Shown here piece after piece: positions 8,034-16,470 of a DNA stretch of 64,000 bases; the stretch's first letter is position 1; each line of letters starts with the position of its first letter. The notes beneath the pieces are model-generated. The model worked only from the letters and a program-made list of their open reading frames with translations. It did no database searches and was not told where the DNA came from. The stretch is from Flavobacterium seoulense (GTDB lineage: Bacteria > Bacteroidota > Bacteroidia > Flavobacteriales > Flavobacteriaceae), in contig NZ_JNCA01000016.1 in the NCBI RefSeq assembly GCF_000695795.1, positions 186,001-250,000 of the forward strand, in the 5' to 3' direction. A program made the position numbers and the translations under genes.

Positions 8034-9188
8034 ATGAAACTTATAATAGCACTGCAATTTATTTTTATCTGCTCTTTTTCATACGCACAAAACTTTCAAA
8101 TTAGTAAAATAATTCTTGATAAGAATACCAAAGCTCCACTAGAAAACGTAATTATTTCTAATGAAAATGATATCTCAATCACAAATGCCGAAGGTAAATT
8201 TGTTTTTGTTTCTCAACAAAATGAAATCAATTTAAATCTATTAGGATATCATAAAATCAAAACTACTTTTGACAAATTGAAGAATGAAAAGGACACTATT
8301 TTTATGGAAATCAAAACCTTTGAATTGCAAGAAGTAGTAATAAATAATACCGAAGCTTTTATGAAAAAGGTATATGATAAATTTCAAGATAACCTTCTTC
8401 AAAATTATACTTTAAACTTTTTTCTAAGAAACGTATTTAAAAAAGACAAAATCAACATTCTTTTACAAGATATTTATGCCCGAAAAAACAAAAACCAGAA
8501 CCCAAAAAACAATTTAACTATTGAAATTCTCAATATGAGAAAGACCAGTCTTTTTGAAAAAAAGGATAAAATCAATTTTCAATTTCCTGATTTTGATGGT
8601 TTATTCCATGTCATCGTTCCTCAAATTGAAAAATGCAATTTCATGGAAACACCATTTAATGATAATGCTTTTAAGAAAATAGCATTTAGAACCAATGAAA
8701 AAGTCAAATCTGGACAAATCTGGACCGGTTATTTTATTGTAAACCGTAAAGATTATGCTGTAGTCGAATACAGCCTTACATTAATTGACGATCCTGAAAA
8801 AATTCCTTATAAAAAAATACTACTGTCAAAACAGGAATACAGAACAACCAAATGGACAAAGTTTACCCAATTTACTAAAGATGAAAAATCCAACAGATAT
8901 TATCCAAGCAATATAAAAATTGACAATCAGGTAGAAATACTAGCCAATAAAAAGATTTACTATGATTTCACTATGGATTTCTTTGCCACAAATAGCCCTA
9001 CAAACGAAAAAATAAACTCCAATTTTTTAATTCATAACGATATTTTTAAAGCCAAATTCCCTTATTCTAAAAGTTTTTGGAGCAATCAAAATCAATTGCC
9101 ACTGACTAAAGAATTAGAATTGTTTATCAATTCAGTTGCTGATAAAAAAGATAAAACTAAGGAGTTTGAAATAATCAGTAACTTTTAA
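8034..9188 (+). CDS. Exported protein with carboxypeptidase-regulatory-like domain
   Basis: A 384-residue protein with a signal peptide ending FSYAQ (about residue 19). Residues about 22-100 resemble the CarboxypepD_reg-like beta-sandwich often found at the N-terminus of bacteroidetal TonB-dependent proteins (KNTKAPLENVIISNENDIS, NAEGKFVF, ELQEVVI). The rest is unassigned, mixed alpha/beta and very Lys/Asn-rich, with no transmembrane barrel ending. Probably a periplasmic or outer-membrane-facing protein. It stands alone, divergent from uvrC. Exact role unknown. Confidence 0.75.
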   Translation: MKLIIALQFIFICSFSYAQNFQISKIILDKNTKAPLENVIISNENDISITNAEGKFVFVSQQNEINLNLLGYHKIKTTFDKLKNEKDTIFMEIKTFELQEVVINNTEAFMKKVYDKFQDNLLQNYTLNFFLRNVFKKDKINILLQDIYARKNKNQNPKNNLTIEILNMRKTSLFEKKDKINFQFPDFDGLFHVIVPQIEKCNFMETPFNDNAFKKIAFRTNEKVKSGQIWTGYFIVNRKDYAVVEYSLTLIDDPEKIPYKKILLSKQEYRTTKWTKFTQFTKDEKSNRYYPSNIKIDNQVEILANKKIYYDFTMDFFATNSPTNEKINSNFLIHNDIFKAKFPYSKSFWSNQNQLPLTKELELFINSVADKKDKTKEFEIISNF

Positions 9189-9260
9189 AAAACCAGCATT
9201 CTTTTATACCAAATAAATTATTTCTACTTTTAGTTTTTAATTCCACAGTAGAAAATCAAA

Positions 9261-9830
9261 ATGCAAAACAATAAAAAAGAATTACGTTCCAAATACAAAT
9301 CACTGCGCAAACAGCTTTCTGAAAACGACATCGAAGAAATGAGTCTGACTATTGCTAACCAATTGCTGAAACTTAATATTTGGGACAAAAACTATTTCCA
9401 TGTTTTTCTGCCTATCGAAGAACACAGAGAAATAGATACTGAGTTGATTTTACACCTGCTTTCAGGAAAAGACAAAAATATTCTGATTTCGAAATCAGAT
9501 TTCGAAACCCGCGAAATGACTCATTTTGTTTTAACAGATACTACTAAAATCAAAAAAAATCAATACAATATCCCCGAACCTGTTGACGGTATTGAAGTAC
9601 CATCTAAAAAAATTGAAGTTGTTTTTATTCCGCTTTTAGCTTTCGACAAAAAAGGACATCGTGTGGGTTACGGCAAAGGCTTTTATGATAAATTTTTAAA
9701 AGAATGCACATCTGAAACCATTAAAATAGGCCTTTCATTCTTTGAAGCCGAAGAAATAATAGATGATGTTCACGAAGGCGATATGCAATTAGATTATTGT
9801 GTGACACCAAATGAAATTTATCGTTTTTAA
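9261..9830 (+). CDS. 5-formyltetrahydrofolate cyclo-ligase
   Basis: Converts 5-formyl-THF to 5,10-methenyl-THF using ATP, salvaging folate in the cytoplasm. The 189-residue protein has the N-terminal basic ELRSKYKSLRKQLS segment, FLPIEEHREIDTELIL, and the diagnostic nucleotide-binding motif RVGYGKGFYDKFL, close to the family consensus GYGGGYYDR. Length fits MTHFS/YgfA. It is followed at 56 bp by a small lipoprotein gene on the same strand. Confidence 0.93.
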   Translation: MQNNKKELRSKYKSLRKQLSENDIEEMSLTIANQLLKLNIWDKNYFHVFLPIEEHREIDTELILHLLSGKDKNILISKSDFETREMTHFVLTDTTKIKKNQYNIPEPVDGIEVPSKKIEVVFIPLLAFDKKGHRVGYGKGFYDKFLKECTSETIKIGLSFFEAEEIIDDVHEGDMQLDYCVTPNEIYRF

Positions 9831-9885
9831 TTATCTTCTTTTTAAATTCTGTAGTAACTTTATAAACAAAAAAGAAACTATAATT

Positions 9886-10074
9886 ATGAAACCACTTAAA
9901 AACTCAAGATTTTTTGCAATTATTTTAATTGCACTATTCTCTATTTCTCTCTCCAATTGCTCCGTTGGTGTTAGAACAAATTCTGTTAAATCAAAACCAC
10001 TTCCTCCTGGACAAGCCAAAAAAATTACAGGTGAAAAAAGTGCTAAACGCTATGCACCAGGACAAAACAAATGA
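9886..10074 (+). CDS. Small lipoprotein of 62 residues
   Basis: Begins MKPLKNSRFF, followed by a hydrophobic stretch and the lipobox LSNC (Cys about 24), then a short basic tail with PPGQAKKITGEKSAKRYAPG. Similar bacteroidetal proteins are often labelled 'quinol oxidase subunit 4' in databases, but nothing here supports an oxidase role. I chose the ATG at 9886 because the signal peptide starts there; an upstream in-frame ATG at 9811 lies inside the preceding gene. A strong terminator follows directly. Confidence 0.8.
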   Translation: MKPLKNSRFFAIILIALFSISLSNCSVGVRTNSVKSKPLPPGQAKKITGEKSAKRYAPGQNK

Positions 10075-10076
10075 TA

Positions 10077-10113
10077 AAAAAAGAGCTGTTTCGTAATGAA
10101 ACAGCTCTTTTTT
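10077..10113. terminator. Bidirectional terminator between the small lipoprotein and lspA
   Basis: Stem AAAGAGCTGTTTC (10080-10092) with GAAACAGCTCTTT (10098-10110), loop GTAAT, with A and T runs on both sides. It serves the plus-strand lipoprotein and the convergent minus-strand lspA. Confidence 0.85.
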
Positions 10114-10130
10114 CTATGTTTGAAAGACTC

Positions 10131-10730
10131 TTAATTATGATGAAATGCCTTTTTATTAAAAACAATCAAAATTCCAACTCCTGTAGAAATTGCCATATCG
10201 GCAACATTAAAAATGGCATTGAAGAAAGTAAAATCTCTTCCGCCCCAAACTGGCAACCATGCCGGAAGATTTCCGTGCCAAATAGGAAAGTAAAACATAT
10301 CGACTACTTTTCCATGAAAATATTTGCCATAAGGCTGATCTGAAAATAAAGTCGCTAACTGCGTAGTACTATCGTCAAAGATTACTCCGTAAAAAACAGA
10401 GTCAATAATATTTCCAAAAGCTCCAGCCAAAATTAAAGCAATGGCTACAATTAAATAATTGCTACTGCGTTTCTTTTCTATCGAATCCCACAACCAATAT
10501 CCAATGGCTCCAACGGCAACTAATCGAAACAAAGTAAGAAACAATTTTCCGTAAGTTCCTGGAATTTGAGTTCCCCAGGCCATTCCTTCATTTTCGATAA
10601 AATGAATTTTAAACCAATCGAAAACGGCAACTTCTTCTCCTAATATAAAATTAGTTTTTACATATATTTTAGAAATCTGATCAACTAACAGTACAAGAAA
10701 GATAAGCAGATACGCTTTGGCTAATGACAT
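10131..10730 (-). CDS. lspA: Lipoprotein signal peptidase (signal peptidase II)
   Basis: Inner-membrane aspartic protease that removes the signal peptide from prolipoproteins. The 199-residue protein has four predicted membrane segments and the conserved blocks VDQISK (16-21), NEGMAWG, GNIID (106-110), VVDM with catalytic Asp144, and FNVADMAI with catalytic Asp178. Compared with E. coli-type LspA there is an insertion of roughly 25 residues between GNIID and VVDM, and the usual DR is DS; I recall this form as common in Bacteroidota. It lies downstream of the DksA-like gene, separated by a hairpin. Confidence 0.95.
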   Translation of the reverse strand: MSLAKAYLLIFLVLLVDQISKIYVKTNFILGEEVAVFDWFKIHFIENEGMAWGTQIPGTYGKLFLTLFRLVAVGAIGYWLWDSIEKKRSSNYLIVAIALILAGAFGNIIDSVFYGVIFDDSTTQLATLFSDQPYGKYFHGKVVDMFYFPIWHGNLPAWLPVWGGRDFTFFNAIFNVADMAISTGVGILIVFNKKAFHHN

Positions 10731-10768
10731 TTTTAAAATTTTAAGTGCGTAAAAGTAATAATTTTATC

Positions 10769-10794
10769 AAAAAAAACGCTCCGTTTGGAGCGTT
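10769..10794 (-). terminator. Terminator after the DksA-like gene
   Basis: Stem AACGCTCC (10775-10782) with GGAGCGTT (10787-10794), loop GTTT, then an A-run on the plus strand that gives a U-run in the minus transcript. It may only partly separate ileS-dksA from lspA. Confidence 0.7.
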
Positions 10795-10817
10795 AAATAT
10801 TTTATAGTAAAGTTTGA

Positions 10818-11198
10818 CTATCGTTGTAAATTTTTAGCCTCAATACTCATTGTAGCGTGAGGAACAATTTTCAATCTTTCTTTACTGATTAATTTACCAG
10901 TTACTTTGCAAATACCGTAAGTTTTGTTCTCTACACGGAATAAAGCGTTCTTTAAATCGCGTATGAATTTCTCCTGACGAATTGCTAATTGAGAATTCGC
11001 TTCTTTAGACATTGTTTCACTGCCTTCTTCAAAAGCTTTGAATGTTGGTGATGTATCATCAGTACCATTGTTCAAATCATTCATATAAGCACTTTTTATC
11101 AAATCTAAATCGGCTTGTGCTTTCTCAATTTTCTTTTGGATTATCTCTTTGAACTCTGCCAAATCGGCGTCTGAGTATCGTGTTGCTTCATCTACCAT
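10818..11198 (-). CDS. TraR/DksA-family transcriptional regulator
   Basis: A 126-residue DksA-like protein expected to bind the RNA polymerase secondary channel. An N-terminal helical hairpin (about 12-90, acidic/basic coiled coil) is followed by YGICKVTGKLISKERLKIVP, where DksA normally has a four-Cys zinc finger. Only Cys97 remains, so zinc is unlikely to be bound; this is usual for the bacteroidetal version. It follows ileS by 8 bp, so the two are cotranscribed. Confidence 0.88.
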   Translation of the reverse strand: MVDEATRYSDADLAEFKEIIQKKIEKAQADLDLIKSAYMNDLNNGTDDTSPTFKAFEEGSETMSKEANSQLAIRQEKFIRDLKNALFRVENKTYGICKVTGKLISKERLKIVPHATMSIEAKNLQR

Positions 11199-11206
11199 AA
11201 TCTATG

Positions 11207-14200
11207 TTATTTAGTAATCGTTATTTTAGTTTTAATGTCATCAAATTCAATTTCTGTGCCATTCTCAATACTCGTTTTAAAAACCAACTCTTCAGTTAAT
11301 GTCTCTGATTTAATGTAACCATTATTTTCATTAACAGCTACTTCTAAAACAGCATTGCTTTGCAAATACACTTTAATTTTATCAGTCACTTCAAATCCTG
11401 AATCTTTTCTGATGTTCTGGATTCTGTTCACTAACTCTCTTGCAATTCCTTCTTTTCTCAATTCTTCCGAAATTGTGATATCAAGCGCAACGGTGATTCC
11501 GTTTGAATTAGCAACCAGCCAACCCTCGATATCCTGAGAGGTAATTTCAACATCCTCTAATGATAAAGTTACGTCTTTTCCTGCAATAACAATACTTAAG
11601 CTTCCTTCTTTATCCAACTGATTGATTTGCTCTGGAGAAAAATTTTGTATCTCTTTAGAAATCAACCCCATATCTTTTCCAAAACGTGGTCCAAGTGCTT
11701 TAAAATTAGGCTTAATTTGTTTTACCAATACTCCTGATGCATCGTCTAAAAGCTCCACTTCTTTCACGTTTACCTCTGCTTTTATCAGGTCAGAAACCGC
11801 TTCAATTTCAGCCTTCTGTTTCTCGTCAAGTACTGGAATCATTACCTTTTGCAACGGTTGACGTACCTTGATCATCTCCTTCTTACGCAGTGATAAAACC
11901 AGTGATGAAATGGTCTGTGCTTTCTGCATTTTGCTCTCAAGCGATTTATCAACAAAGTTTTCAACGTATTTTGGAAATTCCGCCAAATGTACACTATCGA
12001 AATTTTCTGTTTGTGTAGCCAAAGTTAAGTCTCTGTAAAGCTTATCCATAAAGAATGGCGCAATAGGTGCACTCAGTTTACTTACCGTTAACAAACAAGT
12101 ATAAAGCGTTTGATAAGCTGCAATTTTATCCTGAGCATATTCCCCTTTCCAGAAACGACGACGACACAAACGAACGTACCAGTTACTTAAATTTTCCTGA
12201 ACGAAATCAGAAATAGCACGGGCAGCTCTTGTAGGCTCATAATCAGCATAAGCCTCATCAACTAATTTGATTAAGGTATGTAATTCTGATAAAATCCAAC
12301 GGTCAATTTCCGGTCTTTCATTCAATGGAACTTCCGCCTCATCAAATTTGAAACCATCAATATTAGCATACAAACTAAAGAATGAATATGTATTGTAAAG
12401 TGTTCCAAAGAATTTTCTTCTTACCTCAGCCACACCTTCGATATCAAATTTTAAGTTATCCCAAGGATTTGCATTAGCAATCATGTACCAACGCGTAGCA
12501 TCAGGACCATATTCAGCCAAAGTGGTAAATGGATCAACAGCATTTCCTAGACGCTTAGACATTTTTTGTCCGTTTTTGTCCAACACCAATCCGTTAGAAA
12601 CTACATTTTTATAAGCAACATTATCAAAAACCAAAGTTCCGATAGCATGCAAAGTATAAAACCATCCACGGGTTTGATCCACACCTTCGGCAATGAAATC
12701 AGCCGGGAACGATTGGTTATTATCAATTAATTCTTTGTTTTCAAAAGGATAATGCCATTGCGCATAAGGCATAGCTCCTGAATCGAACCAAACGTCAATC
12801 AAATCGCTTTCACGTTTCATTGGTTTTCCTGAAGCCGAAACTAATGTAATTCCGTCCACTACATTTTTATGCAGGTCAACTAAATCATAGTTACTTTCGC
12901 TCATGTTTCCAATTTCAAATCCTTTGAATGGATTTTCTTTTTGGAAACCTGCTGCGATTGATTTCTCAATTTCGTTGTACAACTCTTCCACCGAGCCAAT
13001 CAGGATTTCTTCCTGTTTATCATCGGTTCTCCAAATTGGCAATGGAATTCCCCAATATCTGGAACGCGATAAATTCCAGTCGTTCGCATTTTTCAACCAA
13101 TTACCAAAACGTCCTTCTCCGGTTGCTTTTGGTTTCCAGTTGATTGATTCGTTCAAATCAAACATTCTGTCTCTCACTTCAGTGATTTTGATAAACCACG
13201 AATCCAAAGGATAGTACAAAATAGGCTTATCGGTTCTCCAGCAATGTGGGTAACTGTGCACGTATTTTTCTACTTTGAACGCTTTATTTTCTTCTTTTAA
13301 TCGAATAGCAATCTCAACATCAACCGAACGCTCTGGTGCCTGATCAGCATCGTAATATTCGTTCTTCACATATTTTCCGGCAAATTCACCGCCTACATGA
13401 GAAGTAAATTTTCCTTGTAAATCTACTAATGGAACCGCAGTACCGTTTTCGTCCAAAACTAACATTGGCGGAACCTCAGGTGTAGCTTCTTTCGCTACTT
13501 TAGCATCATCAGCACCAAAAGTTGGCGCCGTGTGTACAATTCCCGTTCCATCCTCGGTAGTAACGAAATCCCCAGAAATTACTCTAAAAGCATTTTCCGG
13601 ATTTTGATATGGCAATGTCCAAGGCAATAATTGTTCGTAGCGAATACCTACTAAATCAGCTCCTTTTGCTTCGGTTAAAATTTGGTACGGAATCTTTTTA
13701 TCTCCTGCTTTGTAATTTTCAAAATCAGCAGCATCTTCGCTTAAGAAAAATCCTTTACCAAATTGTTTTCCAACTAAATTCTTAGCCAAAACAACATTGA
13801 TTGGCTCAAAAGTATATTGATTAAACGTTTTTACTAAAACATAATCTATTTTTGGACCTACAGTCAAAGCTGTGTTTGAAGGCAAAGTCCAGGGAGTAGT
13901 CGTCCAGGCTAAGATATAAAAATCCTCCCCCGACCCCTCCGAAGGAGGGGAGGCAAGACGAAATGCTTTTTCTATAGAGTTTTCAACTCCCTTTCCTTTG
14001 GAAAGGGCTGGGGATAGGACTTTAAACTGAGCTACAATCGTAGTATCAGTCACATCGCGGTAAGAACCCGGCTGATTCACCTCATGCGATGACAATCCTG
14101 TTCCTGCTTTTGGAGAATACGGCTGAATAGTATAACCTTTGTACATCAAATCCTTGTTGTAAATTTGTTTCAAAAGCCACCAAACCGTTTCCATATATTT

Positions 14201-14665
14201 GGGTTTATAAGTCACATACGGATCTTCCATATCTACCCAATAACCCATTTTTTCGGTCAAATCATTCCATACATCCGTATAACGCATTACTGTTTTTTTA
14301 CAGGCTTCGTTATAATCTTCTACCGAAATGCTTTTCCCAATATCTTCTTTAGTAATTCCTAATTCTTTCTCAGTACCTAATTCTACTGGTAATCCATGAG
14401 TATCCCAACCTGCTTTACGCTTTACCTGAAATCCTTTTTGGGTTTTATATCTGCAAAAAATATCCTTAATAGCACGAGCCATTACGTGGTGAATTCCCGG
14501 CAATCCATTTGCCGAAGGCGGGCCTTCAAAAAATACGTAAGGAGCATTCCCTTCACGCGTAGTTACACTTTTTTCAAATATATTTTCTTTCTTCCAAAAA
14601 TCCAGAACTTCCGACGCTACCGTTGGCAAGTCAAGTCCTTTGTATTCAGTAAATTTTGTACTCAT
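11207..14665 (-). CDS. ileS: Isoleucyl-tRNA synthetase with an in-frame repeat insertion
   Basis: Charges tRNA-Ile with isoleucine; class I synthetase. The 1152-residue protein has the HIGH-type motif within PPSANGLPGIHHVMAR (about 50-65), AWTTTPWTLPSNTAL at the start of the CP1 editing domain, WFDSGAMPYAQWHYP, and the KMSKR loop (GQKMSKRLGN). The signature style is the eukaryote-like (IleS2) group rather than the E. coli group. Residues about 216-248, just before CP1, are encoded by a palindromic repeat shared with two intergenic sites in this window. The frame stays open through it, so the enzyme is presumably functional. It heads the cluster with the DksA-like gene and lspA. Confidence 0.97.
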   Translation of the reverse strand: MSTKFTEYKGLDLPTVASEVLDFWKKENIFEKSVTTREGNAPYVFFEGPPSANGLPGIHHVMARAIKDIFCRYKTQKGFQVKRKAGWDTHGLPVELGTEKELGITKEDIGKSISVEDYNEACKKTVMRYTDVWNDLTEKMGYWVDMEDPYVTYKPKYMETVWWLLKQIYNKDLMYKGYTIQPYSPKAGTGLSSHEVNQPGSYRDVTDTTIVAQFKVLSPALSKGKGVENSIEKAFRLASPPSEGSGEDFYILAWTTTPWTLPSNTALTVGPKIDYVLVKTFNQYTFEPINVVLAKNLVGKQFGKGFFLSEDAADFENYKAGDKKIPYQILTEAKGADLVGIRYEQLLPWTLPYQNPENAFRVISGDFVTTEDGTGIVHTAPTFGADDAKVAKEATPEVPPMLVLDENGTAVPLVDLQGKFTSHVGGEFAGKYVKNEYYDADQAPERSVDVEIAIRLKEENKAFKVEKYVHSYPHCWRTDKPILYYPLDSWFIKITEVRDRMFDLNESINWKPKATGEGRFGNWLKNANDWNLSRSRYWGIPLPIWRTDDKQEEILIGSVEELYNEIEKSIAAGFQKENPFKGFEIGNMSESNYDLVDLHKNVVDGITLVSASGKPMKRESDLIDVWFDSGAMPYAQWHYPFENKELIDNNQSFPADFIAEGVDQTRGWFYTLHAIGTLVFDNVAYKNVVSNGLVLDKNGQKMSKRLGNAVDPFTTLAEYGPDATRWYMIANANPWDNLKFDIEGVAEVRRKFFGTLYNTYSFFSLYANIDGFKFDEAEVPLNERPEIDRWILSELHTLIKLVDEAYADYEPTRAARAISDFVQENLSNWYVRLCRRRFWKGEYAQDKIAAYQTLYTCLLTVSKLSAPIAPFFMDKLYRDLTLATQTENFDSVHLAEFPKYVENFVDKSLESKMQKAQTISSLVLSLRKKEMIKVRQPLQKVMIPVLDEKQKAEIEAVSDLIKAEVNVKEVELLDDASGVLVKQIKPNFKALGPRFGKDMGLISKEIQNFSPEQINQLDKEGSLSIVIAGKDVTLSLEDVEITSQDIEGWLVANSNGITVALDITISEELRKEGIARELVNRIQNIRKDSGFEVTDKIKVYLQSNAVLEVAVNENNGYIKSETLTEELVFKTSIENGTEIEFDDIKTKITITK
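13924..14018 (-). repeat. Double-hairpin repeat inside ileS (coding copy)
   Basis: About 95 bp with two perfect hairpins: CCCCTCC-GAA-GGAGGGG (13934-13950) and CCCTTTCC-TTT-GGAAAGGG (13989-14007). Read on the minus strand it has the same order as the copies before gmk and the DUF58 gene: a left hairpin preceded by a C-rich end, a spacer starting GAGTTGAAA, a right hairpin, and a G-rich end. It encodes roughly VLSPALSKGKGVENS through SPPSEGSGED. Confidence 0.8.
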
Positions 14666-15056
14666 TTTATCCTTTTCTTAAACGAGGTGCGAAAATAAGA
14701 AATAGTTATCAATTATGGGTCATGAGTGATGAGTTTTTGTATGATAGGAGTTATTGCATTTATAAAAATAAAATGCCCTATTGTCAGTTCGAGCTTCCCG
14801 ATATTTCGGGAGAGAACCGTATTTCAATTTGATTACACTTTATTAGCGGTATTACAAAGTCGGAAGACTTCGCAGAGCTGATTTACGTACATCTGGACTT
14901 TGTTGCTCTTACTTTTACCACAAACTTGTCATCCTGACGAAGGAAGACACGAGCGATAGCGAACTGGCGGAGCAATCTCAAGAAACTCCACAAAGTTGCT
15001 CCTCTTTTTTGGCACGGATTACAAATCCGCCTATCGGGCAATTTATTATCAAACAA
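14666..15056. other. Gene-free gap of 391 bases with degenerate intergenic repeats
   Basis: No coding frame is convincing. Three repeat-like stretches are visible. One starts GTCAGTTCGAGC near 14783 and has the hairpin TCCCGA-TATT-TCGGGA (14796-14811). One starts TGTCATCCTGACGAAGGAAG near 14928. One has the small palindrome CGGATT-ACA-AATCCG (15015-15029). I recall similar phrases from gaps in other Flavobacterium genomes. A TATTTTCG box at 14690-14697 (minus), one base off TAnnTTTG, may serve ileS. Confidence 0.45.
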
Positions 15057-15503
15057 TTATTCCCAATCTTTAACATCTAAACCAATCGATTTATCCTTCT
15101 CTAATTTTACTTTCAGTGAAGCATTATAAACATTTGTAAGTATAACCGTCCTCTTGACATTAGTTTGACTTACCGATTCAATTTTCCAAAGTTTCTCATA
15201 GTTTTCTTTATTCAAACAATCCGAAGCGGTACAAAGACATGTGTATATGCAATCATCTTTTATATAATACTTTTGAACTGCTTTCAAACCTAAATTAGCA
15301 AAAGTATTTTCCAATTTATCAGTTAACAAAATAGAAATTTCATCTTTAGAAAATACCCATACACCGATTTCAGGTATGGTTCCACTTTGTGTAACTTGGT
15401 AAGTTCCTTCCAACAAATTACTTTCACTTTTTGAAGATTTGTGATCGCATGCAAAAAACAAAAAAATGATAATTACACTCAATAATGTTTTTATTTTTTT
15501 CAT
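15057..15503 (-). CDS. Lipoprotein of unknown function
   Basis: A 148-residue protein with a signal peptide and lipobox (FFAC, Cys19), then a small probable beta-barrel or sandwich domain: LLEGTYQVTQSG, ISILLTDKLENTF, DDCIYTCLCTASDCLNKENY. Three Cys lie close together (about residues 108-116) and may form disulfides in the periplasm. No family was recognised. It is bounded by a repeat-filled gap on one side and an orphan gene on the other, so the locus looks accessory. Confidence 0.65.
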   Translation of the reverse strand: MKKIKTLLSVIIIFLFFACDHKSSKSESNLLEGTYQVTQSGTIPEIGVWVFSKDEISILLTDKLENTFANLGLKAVQKYYIKDDCIYTCLCTASDCLNKENYEKLWKIESVSQTNVKRTVILTNVYNASLKVKLEKDKSIGLDVKDWE

Positions 15504-15549
15504 ATAATTTTAATTATTACTGATTCCATCGCGAAACTTCGGGACTTTT

Positions 15550-16242
15550 TTATATTTTTTTCATTATTTCTTCATCTCCATGCACCCTTATTCCATTGTT
15601 AAAATTCTCTTTCACATATATATCATACCTTGGACTTGATTCAATAATAGCCTCAACTATTCTGTCTGTTGTTGGGTATTCTGAAATGTTGGGTTTTACA
15701 GGTGTAGCGAATACATAATCAATGTATTCTGGTACTTTAAATTCAAAATTCAGCTCACCATTTTCTCGTATTGACGGTTGCTCGTTTCCAATTTTGTAGT
15801 CTGTGTTTTCAAAGGAAGCGAATTCCTGATGCCACTTATTTTTTATTTCTTGGAATTGTTTTTCTTCAGCTTCATTGAAAGTTATTCCAACAGCTCCCCA
15901 TGAAGCAATTAGTCTTTTGGGATATTTTGTCGTTGATATACCTTCTGCCTCTGAGAGTTCTAATGCTTGATTCTTCAACTCTTCAAAGTTTTCTATCTCT
16001 TTTTTAAAAGGAATTATATATGCTATCCCTAGATTAGTAACAGAATTAGAAATAACCATTGTATAAGTACATCTTTTAGATGTTGACTTTCTTCCGTATC
16101 TAATTGGCACTTCAATCGCAATCTTTTTCTCTAAGTCTAAATCTTTTCTCCAATTGTCTCGAAGCTTTCCTTGCTTTGAATCCAAAGTGTTTTTTTCATT
16201 TTCCCAAAGAAGAGAACCTATTACTAATACTGCTCCTTGCAT
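15550..16242 (-). CDS. Hypothetical protein, 230 residues
   Basis: Soluble, no signal peptide or membrane segment. It starts MQGAVLVIGSLLWENE, followed by EVPIRYGRKSTSKRCTYTMV. The GSLLW near the N-terminus faintly recalls the YGSL substrate loop of gamma-glutamylcyclotransferase-like folds, but other diagnostic residues are not obvious, so I do not assign that function. Later segments (FELKVPEYIDYVFATP-like and RIVEAIIESSPRYDIYV) look like a compact alpha/beta domain. It stands alone between recO and a lipoprotein. Confidence 0.6.
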   Translation of the reverse strand: MQGAVLVIGSLLWENEKNTLDSKQGKLRDNWRKDLDLEKKIAIEVPIRYGRKSTSKRCTYTMVISNSVTNLGIAYIIPFKKEIENFEELKNQALELSEAEGISTTKYPKRLIASWGAVGITFNEAEEKQFQEIKNKWHQEFASFENTDYKIGNEQPSIRENGELNFEFKVPEYIDYVFATPVKPNISEYPTTDRIVEAIIESSPRYDIYVKENFNNGIRVHGDEEIMKKI

Positions 16243-16470
16243 TCTGTATCTATTTTAGCTTGTTTCCAACTTATTTATACACTCAGATTTTTACTCACTT
16301 ATTGAGCTAATACATCGTTTTAGGATAGATGGCTAAGCTGTAGTTGAGTTTTATTTTTTCCGCTAATATATAAATAATTCTTACAAAATTACTACTTCTG
16401 TATCATTTCTCTTAAGGTTTCGAGCTGGATTTCCAGTTTTTAAAAAAAAAGCAACACACTCATTAAAAAA

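Noticed and set aside
13924-14018. The repeat in ileS as a sign of a broken gene or assembly error
   Set aside because: The frame is open on both sides and all synthetase motifs are intact; the insert length keeps the frame.
16104-16310. Plus-strand frame opposite the 230-residue gene
   Set aside because: Shadow frame; no ribosome-binding or promoter signal and no family features.
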